A stretch of DNA of 64,000 bases from Siphonodentalium dalli (taxonomy: Eukaryota > Mollusca > Scaphopoda > Gadilida > Siphonodentaliidae), in the NCBI GenBank assembly GCA_032622095.1, contig CP136068.1, positions 3,325,314 to 3,389,313 on the forward strand. Reading direction: 5' to 3'. The position numbers and the translations under genes were made by a program. The stretch's first letter is position 1. Each line of letters begins with the position of its first letter. Shown piece by piece: positions 57,660-64,000 of the stretch. Under the pieces are notes generated by a model that worked only from the letters and a program-made list of their open reading frames with translations, was not told the origin of the DNA and did not search any database.

Positions 57660-58185
57660 GAAACAAATCAATTTCTTCCATCTAAAAGATAATTACGTGC
57701 TGGACCCTGTCATTTTAGGAATATATAAGTATTCCACGCAGACATACCTCAGTCTCAGCTTAAAATTTTGAAAAATAACAGTTTTATCGACATAAATCGA
57801 TTTGAATGGGAAAATCCCGTGTTAAAATTTATCATTGAAAAAAAATAATTTCTTCCCTCTAAAAAATAATTACGTGCTGTACCCTGTCATTTTAGGAATA
57901 TATAGGTATTCCACGCTGACACACCAAGTCTCAGCTTAAAATTTTGAAAAATAAGAGTTTTATCGACATAAATCGATTTGAATAGCAAATCCCATGTTAA
58001 AATTTATCATCGAAAAAAATTAATTTCTTCCATCTAAAAAATAATTACGTGCTGTACCCTGTCATTTTAGGAATATATAAGTATTCCACACAGACACACC
58101 AAGTCTCAGCTTAAAATTTTGAAAAATAAGAATTTTATCGACATAAATCAATTTTAATGGCAGATCCCATGTTAAATAATAAATT
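57660..58185 (+). repeat. Three ~176-bp tandem units
   Basis: AATTACGTGCTG occurs at 57691, 57868 and 58043. Each unit includes CCCTGTCATTTTAGGAATAT, ...CCAAGTCTCAGCTTAAAATT and ATCGACATAAATCGATTT. The 119-codon open frame that runs into its left edge (57333-57692) has no recognised domain. Confidence 0.88.
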
Positions 58186-58264
58186 TTAGGGCCCTGCGAA
58201 TGTTTTCTGAGCTGTTCCATATTGGCCAACAGAGTCCATATTTGACAGGTTCTACCTGATAATT

Positions 58265-60560
58265 GTGCGACAGTACAGTCGCGTTACTTTATACGTCAAC
58301 ATTGGTCATTATCACCCGACAAATTTATTTTGGTCTATCGTATCAACCCCCATGTAGCCTGACTAAGTGTCAACATTGGTCTTTATCGCTCCACTAATTT
58401 TTATCGTCTCATCGGTATGAATTCCATATCCAATTATCCACATATAACCAACCTAACCTCTAATCCCGGTCCAATTTTTTTTTTTTTCCATCGCTATAGT
58501 CAAGTTACGTAATATTTTATCACGTGATAATTTTACTTATATGTCTATGGTATTACTATAGTATACGGTATACGTATATCAATTGCTATTCCTTTCTATA
58601 TAATCCTGGTGCCATCTATAGAGTAAGGCCTAACAAACAAATACCTGTGTTTGGGGTCACCCGACCGTGCCTAATAAAACCATGCGACCCTAAACTTTTT
58701 ATTGAGATTTCCAAAAAATTTGAATTCCAATCTTACATCTTTTATATACGGCTTTGTCTACTCCATCCAGAGGTTGTTCAAACTCACACAATCAATGCCA
58801 AAAATATATTTTAAAACATGAATAGGCCGACATACGTAGGCACTGCTGCACAGAGTGTTTATTTAATAATTAATCCAGCCCGCATAGTTCATATTTTGAG
58901 AAGTTCTAAACATCAACAACATGTTCCGCGATGTTCTGGACATTCATTCACAAACCACGTGTATAGCTTTCACACCCAGTAAATAATAAACCAATCCATT
59001 CAATGCGGCGTAGCTAACGTGTTGCTTACGCGGCTTCTCCAAAGTGAGGCCCACGATAGGAGTTTCCTGTCACGCTGTTTACAACCTGCGTCCCTTTATC
59101 CATACGTGGAATGGTCGGACAAATGATCGAATAGAATCATTGATTGAACACACGGGATACAGTGGGAAGTTGGTTTATGCTGGGCGTATTATTTACTTGT
59201 TTATATTGGCAATATTGCTGCAATCTGGCGCTGTGTTTTACCAAGCTGTGCGTGAATGCAGTTGGATGTATGATCTAGTACATATCTACATATTGTTGTC
59301 AATACGAATATTTCGCAAAACACCTTTTCGTGCTGAAAAGTTGTCGACATGATTGTGACAAAATACGACCCCGTGTTTCTGACATTCAATGCATCACTCT
59401 GGTCAGATCTCCGCCCATTGGACTGCTATAAAAAATTATGTGCTAGTACCAATCGGATCGTTCGTTGAATGGGAAATTCCGCAGTTATTTATAAGTTTTT
59501 ACCACTGTTTACTATAATATTAAAGTTACTCTCCTTGTTTTGACACTTATAATTTCCAAATATAATAAAGGAAAGCATCTGTTTTATATTATATTAAAAC
59601 AACAAATATGACAAACTGTTATTTATTTAATATAAATATCCACAGTTAAATGGTACCAGTATTAAAACAATTTTATACATTTATATTTCAGTTCAGGAAT
59701 GTCTGAAAACCGCCTGAAATTATATCAAATTATTTTAATATATTAAAATGAATATGGTATGTGTAAATTATTATCCATCTAGGCCTGGTTGATGTGAAAT
59801 ATGTCACATCTCATATACTATATGGCTGTCAGAGTACATGGGGGAATTAATACATTCACAATATCATTACAAGGTTAAATTATTATGCGGTATGTTTAAT
59901 TATTATTAAAAAACAAAAACAAAACAAAAACAAACAAAAAAACAAACAAAAAAAACAAAAATAATCCCTACCTACCCTAATATTTTCAGACCATGTGACC
60001 CCAAACACAGGTCTTTTTTTGTTAGGCCTAAGAGATAATTTCAGACCCCCCCCCCAATTTTATATCATTGCCGCTACAGTACAGTCGCGATGCATCACAT
60101 GGCAACATTGATCGCTATCGCTCTACTAATTTATGTCAGTTCATCGTTCCCCTTTTTCTCCGAGTCTATTTAACCAACCCAACATCTAAACCCGGCCTAA
60201 ATTATTTTCATCGGTATACCGTAGTTGTGTTACATACATATTTTTATCTTTTGATTCCAATTTGCATTGTACCACTATAGAAGTCTATAAATGACTATTC
60301 TGGCACTATATAGAGATAATGAAGATTATTACAACCCCCCCCCCCCCCCCATTTTATAGCCTTGTTGCAACAGTAGAGTTGAGATGCATGATATGTCAAC
60401 ATTGGTCGTTATCGCTCTACAAATTTATATCGGTTCAACCCTTAGTTCCCTGTATCGCCCACTCCTCCCTCAATTTATTTTTTCATTTGTATTATAGTCT
60501 CGTTACGTACATATTTTATCTCTTGTAACTTTTGCTTCAACATGCCGAGTTCTGCTGCAG
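58265..60560. repeat. Four dispersed copies of a CAACATTGGTC(G/A)TTATC motif unit
   Basis: A ~90-bp unit (ACAGTCGCG...CAACATTGGTC-TTATCGCTC...AATTTATTTCGGTTCATCG) occurs near 58275, 58365, 60080 and 60370, two on each side of the candidate TIR element. Long C runs lie at 60045 and 60337. Confidence 0.55.
58625..60025. mobile_element. Candidate 1.4-kb TIR element
   Basis: AGGCCTAACAAACAAATACC then TGTGTTTGGGGTCACCCGAC at the left is inverted at the right (about 59968-60025: GTGACCCCAAACACAGGTCT then TTTTTTGTTAGGCCT). The arms are about 50-60 bp. No transposase is visible; the interior contains a (CAAAA)n-rich run at 59910-59960. Target duplications were not clear. Confidence 0.55.
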
Positions 60561-60689
60561 ACGATACAAAACTGACAACATTTCGAAATGTAAGCAGGCT
60601 TCAAACTCATCTTATCCAAGAAACTTGTGTATAAGGTGTACTCGCATTTGTTGCGTTAAAAACCAAAGGTCCCAAGTCAAGGTCCAAAA

Positions 60690-61010
60690 TCCCCAACACA
60701 CTGATGTGAGGTTTAATGATAACTCACATCTACATAACCTAACCAATATAAGGATGTGAGGTGTAATGATAACTCCATCCACATACAGTAATGTCCAAAG
60801 TAATTGACCACTTAACCACAGCAGAATTATGGGTAATTTTTCAGGATTTTAAATCCTGAAAAATTACCAATAATTCTGCTCTGGTTAAGTGGTGAAATTA
60901 CTTTGGGCATTACTGTAACCAATATAAGGATGTGAGGTTTAATGATAACTCTATCCACATAATCAATATACGGGTGTGATGTTTAATGAGAACGCCATCC
61001 ACATAACTAA
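60690..61010 (+). repeat. ~45-bp tandem repeat split by an inserted palindrome
   Basis: Units of ACCAATATAAGGATGTGAGG-TTTAATGATAACTCCATCCACATA occur at 60700-60785 and 60916-61010, interrupted by the element at 60786-60915. Confidence 0.8.
60786..60915. mobile_element. 130-bp palindromic Tc1/mariner-type MITE
   Basis: CAGTAATGTCCAAAGTAATT at the left is inverted at the right (AATTACTTTGGGCATTACTG). The arms continue through CCACTTAACCA, GCAGAATTAT and TAATTTTTCAGGATTT to a central TTTAAA-type dyad, so nearly the whole element is one palindrome. It is flanked by TA on both sides (60784-60785 and 60916-60917) and sits cleanly within the tandem repeat. A TA duplication with CAGT termini fits Tc1/mariner mobilisation. 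Confidence 0.85.
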
Positions 61011-61339
61011 TAACTATGTGTGAAAATTAAATAAAAAAATTAAATTCCATGATGGCGTCCAATATGGACTATCTAATTCTGCTCCAAAAACATGTATATT
61101 CAATATATGGATGTTTATTGGATGGGGGGGGGGGGACCGATTATTTCAATGATATTTTAATTCACTGGGATACAAAACCCGACCTACGGGAGCACGCTTC
61201 GCGCACGACTGTATCTTAAGCATATGTGCATATTTAATAAGCCAACAATTGGAATCCCAACAGAGAAGACTGGCGTAGGTCCCTTGCGCATAGACATCGC
61301 TGATGATCTCTATGGGAAACCAACTTGACATTTAATAGA

Positions 61340-61850
61340 CAATTTCGATTAACTGCAATAACTTAAGGAATCTCTAATTGAGCTCAAGCCCAATAAGAAT
61401 ATTCCTTCAGTTATTGTGCTTAAGCGCAGTTAGAGATACCTTATTGCGCTTAAGCACAATGTGATATTCCTGTGCAATAAGGAATATTCTTATTGCGCTT
61501 AAGTGTAATAAGACATTCCTTATTACACGTAAGCGAAATTACATCAATATTGCACTTAAGCGCAATTAATATCTCTCATTAGATCACCCTTGTGCAAATA
61601 GTAGAATAATCCTATATTTGTTCCACCCATTGTACCATGGAGATGGACTACACCACCTGAATTATAGGGAGTTTATGTACTATATATAATATATTCCTTA
61701 TTAAGAGATTCCTAATTGGGTTTTATTATATAAGCGCAATTGGTAAATTCCATTATTGCGCTTAAGCACAGTTAAATATATCCTTATTGCGCTTAAGCAC
61801 AATAGAGATTCCCTTATTGTGCTTAAGCACAATTAGCTCTTCTTGCGATT
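61340..61850. repeat. Cluster of GCTTAAGC palindromes
   Basis: More than ten copies of ATTGCGCTTAAGCACAAT-like palindromes are spaced irregularly (roughly 15-60 bases) with GGAATCTCT/AGAGATTCC-type spacers. Spacers are not conserved as in a simple satellite. No coding content is seen. Confidence 0.75.
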
Positions 61851-61859
61851 AATTAAAAA

Positions 61860-64000
61860 AAAAATTATAATTGTATTGTAACTATTGTTTTGTCCTTTAA
61901 TATTTCCCATACATCATGTACACATATATTATGCTAGAATGGTACTATTATTACTAATACCACTCGTAGTAGTTAAAACCACCTTACTGTCAATATCCTA
62001 TCATGGTTAGTTTCAAATCATAACGTTAATTGTTATTACTATGTGTGTACTGTACATGTACATTTTGCTATTTTGCATGCGAAGTGGAAGACCCTCCAAT
62101 AGCTTATCAATACCACTCGGGACAGTGGGTGTTTTTCCTCAATTAATTGAATTTCTTGTTGCTATGTTTATTTTATGTGTTGTTTTTGATTATTTGTTTG
62201 TCGCCGATATCGCCATTTGTCAGGATTCCCTGTTTCTATATTTAAAACTGGCATGCTCGTAGTGAGCCTCGATTTCGATTTTTTCTCCCAGGTCAAAATA
62301 CGTCAGAGTTATGACAAAAATAGATCGACCTACATTTTCTCCATCAGAACTCTACATCAAAGAGTCTATAGATTCCTTCGGGATCTACATAGACTCCTTC
62401 ATTTGGGTATTTTTACTTATAATTGGGAAGTTTTATCATTTTTGGTTCGTGCGAAGACCTCTTTTTATCGTGCGGGAAAAGAGAGACATTCAAAACGCGA
62501 TTTCGTAATTCGACGCAATAGGCTGAATATATGGCCTAACCTTCAGCCGAGTTCCGGGTCAAAGACGACAAATGACGTAACACAAAACAAAACGCATTTG
62601 TTGACACAAACACCGTTTGAAGAGTTTATTATTACATAAAATGATCGTTATTGATTAATTATTGATTAATTATTGATATTTATTGTTGCATATTGGCTGA
62701 TATCAATATTTACACAAATAGTATTAATTATTTCTTATAATTGCTCCTTTGGTCAACTTTGAATATCGGAAAATGAAAATCAAAATATGCCGCTGAAAAA
62801 AATGTAATCGATATTAAAGTCTCATCCTTTCGGCAACATAGAATTGGTTTTAATTACTTAAATGATTAATAAAGTAATTTGCCTTTTATCTGTGATGAAA
62901 TGAGAAATGGTAATTGTATTTTTTTGCTAACATTAAATTAAATTAAATAAATTAAGTAAAATACAGTGATATTATTTTTTAAATTATTGTTTATTACATT
63001 TTTGCGCACGTTGGCATCTCTCTGAGTGCATTCTAGTTCATTAGTGTAATTAGTAACTATGTTGTGGAATCTAATATGTAATTAATATTGACATTTGTTT
63101 GGATAATAAATGGCCATTGGCAACTGAAATGAAATCCAGAGCTAGTTTAATAATACTATGGAATGGTTCATTGGCATGTGCCACATAAATAAACAATATA
63201 ATTAAAACCATGCTTTTCAATATCTTTTGACCCGAGAAACAGGAATTAGACGTTGTATGGCCTAACAGGATTTGGATTGATTCATATCAGAACACTACAT
63301 CAGGTGATATATTCTCACCTGTCTTGGAGCGAGGAGTTACATGTATGTAGATACCGCAGACAGCACGCCTATGGGTTCTGCATAAAGTTAGCACCACTGA
63401 TCCAACTGAAATGGAAAGAGTGGATACATGTTATATATAATTATAATTCACTCATTCAGCTTCCTGGCAAGTAAATCTATTTTCACAGGTGCTGATTGGT
63501 CAGTCACCCAGATAAGAACAGGTGTCACTCATTTAAGAAAAGGTGTCGCCCAGGTAAGAACAGGTCTCGCCGTCATAACATCAAATGCTAGAGGCCTGCT
63601 ACAGTTTTGAATTGTAACACGGTTCCACTGAAATATCTTTGTCCCTACGGCATTGTAAACAGCAGTATGATTGAATTGCACATCTGCTTAACTCATTGTC
63701 TGGAAAATTATTCAGCAACCCACTTTATTTGAAACAGATCTTTCGGAGCGAGTTGGGATGATGATTGAATTTACAGGTTTTTGGGTGAAAAGAATATATG
63801 TTTTACAAGCTCCTCTCAACACGGGTAAATTTTCTATAGTAAAACCCACCAATAAACATCCCAAATTCACACCCGACAACAAGTTTATCCCCTAAATTTA
63901 GCACCAACTAAAAAGGAAATATAAGTGAATGGCATAATTAATACTCTATGTGTATCTTTAAATTATTACTTTATAAACTATTTGTCACCTTGACTTTCGG
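61860..64000. other. Gene-free A/T-rich end of the window
   Basis: No exon, RNA gene or defined element was recognised. Open frames at 62041-62640 are hydrophobic or random and lack splice or domain support. A short CAGGTAAGAACAGGT(C/G)TCGCC-type repeat occurs three times at 63500-63570. Confidence 0.4.

Noticed and set aside
57333-57692. 119-codon plus-strand open frame as a gene
   Set aside because: No recognisable motif; its end lies in a 176-bp tandem unit. It could be chance in low-stop sequence.
62217-62639. 140-codon open frame near the window end
   Set aside because: The composition looks random, an overlapping alternative frame is equally long, and no homology was recognised.

Overview
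The window is AT-rich, repeat-laden genomic DNA from a metazoan. Two ancestral animal genes are recognisable (HACL1 and STIL), with spliced exons, GT/AG borders and consistent intron phases. A tRNA-derived SINE with an (AATC)n tail, a degenerate LINE, a Helitron-like element, many foldback elements and long tandem arrays point to a marine invertebrate. A mollusc or related lophotrochozoan is my guess from repeat style; the species cannot be told from the sequence.

Layout. 1-6.3 kb: no firm gene, with a GC-rich patch near 0.5-1.1 kb, a TIR element with a 7-bp target duplication, and a 164-bp tandem array. 6.37-10.3 kb: two plus-strand exons of HACL1 (2-hydroxyacyl-CoA lyase, C-terminal thiamine-diphosphate domain), separated by a 45-bp array, a 114-bp hairpin satellite and an interleaved duplication. 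11-16.4 kb: two arrays of a 92/107-bp satellite. Between them lie one minus-strand exon of an unidentified alpha-helical, possibly armadillo-like protein and a SINE with perfect target duplications. 16.4-31 kb: dispersed repeats, a truncated non-LTR retrotransposon (23.3-25.9 kb), more arrays and hairpin elements. 30.6-34.8 kb: a 164-bp array split by a PIF/Harbinger-like element with a TTA target duplication. 35.5-37.8 kb: a Helitron-like element, a repeat shared with 49 kb, and a LINE tail.

38.3-53.4 kb, minus strand: the 3' two thirds of STIL, the centriole-duplication scaffold. Present are a proline/glutamine-rich region, the coiled coil, the STAN motif and the conserved C-terminal tail. 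The copy carries in-frame stops at 53346, 50316 and 42094 and frame switches in its first and last exons. It is either a pseudogene or badly damaged sequence. The exons upstream of the P/Q-rich region were not found in 53.4-64 kb, which holds mainly repeats and palindromic elements.

No complete gene is in the window. Most open frames over 60 codons are products of tandem repeats or chance. The most unusual content is the repeat biology: satellites whose unit is itself a hairpin element, tandem arrays sitting on exon edges of STIL, and a dispersed repeat whose end coincides with a splice donor.
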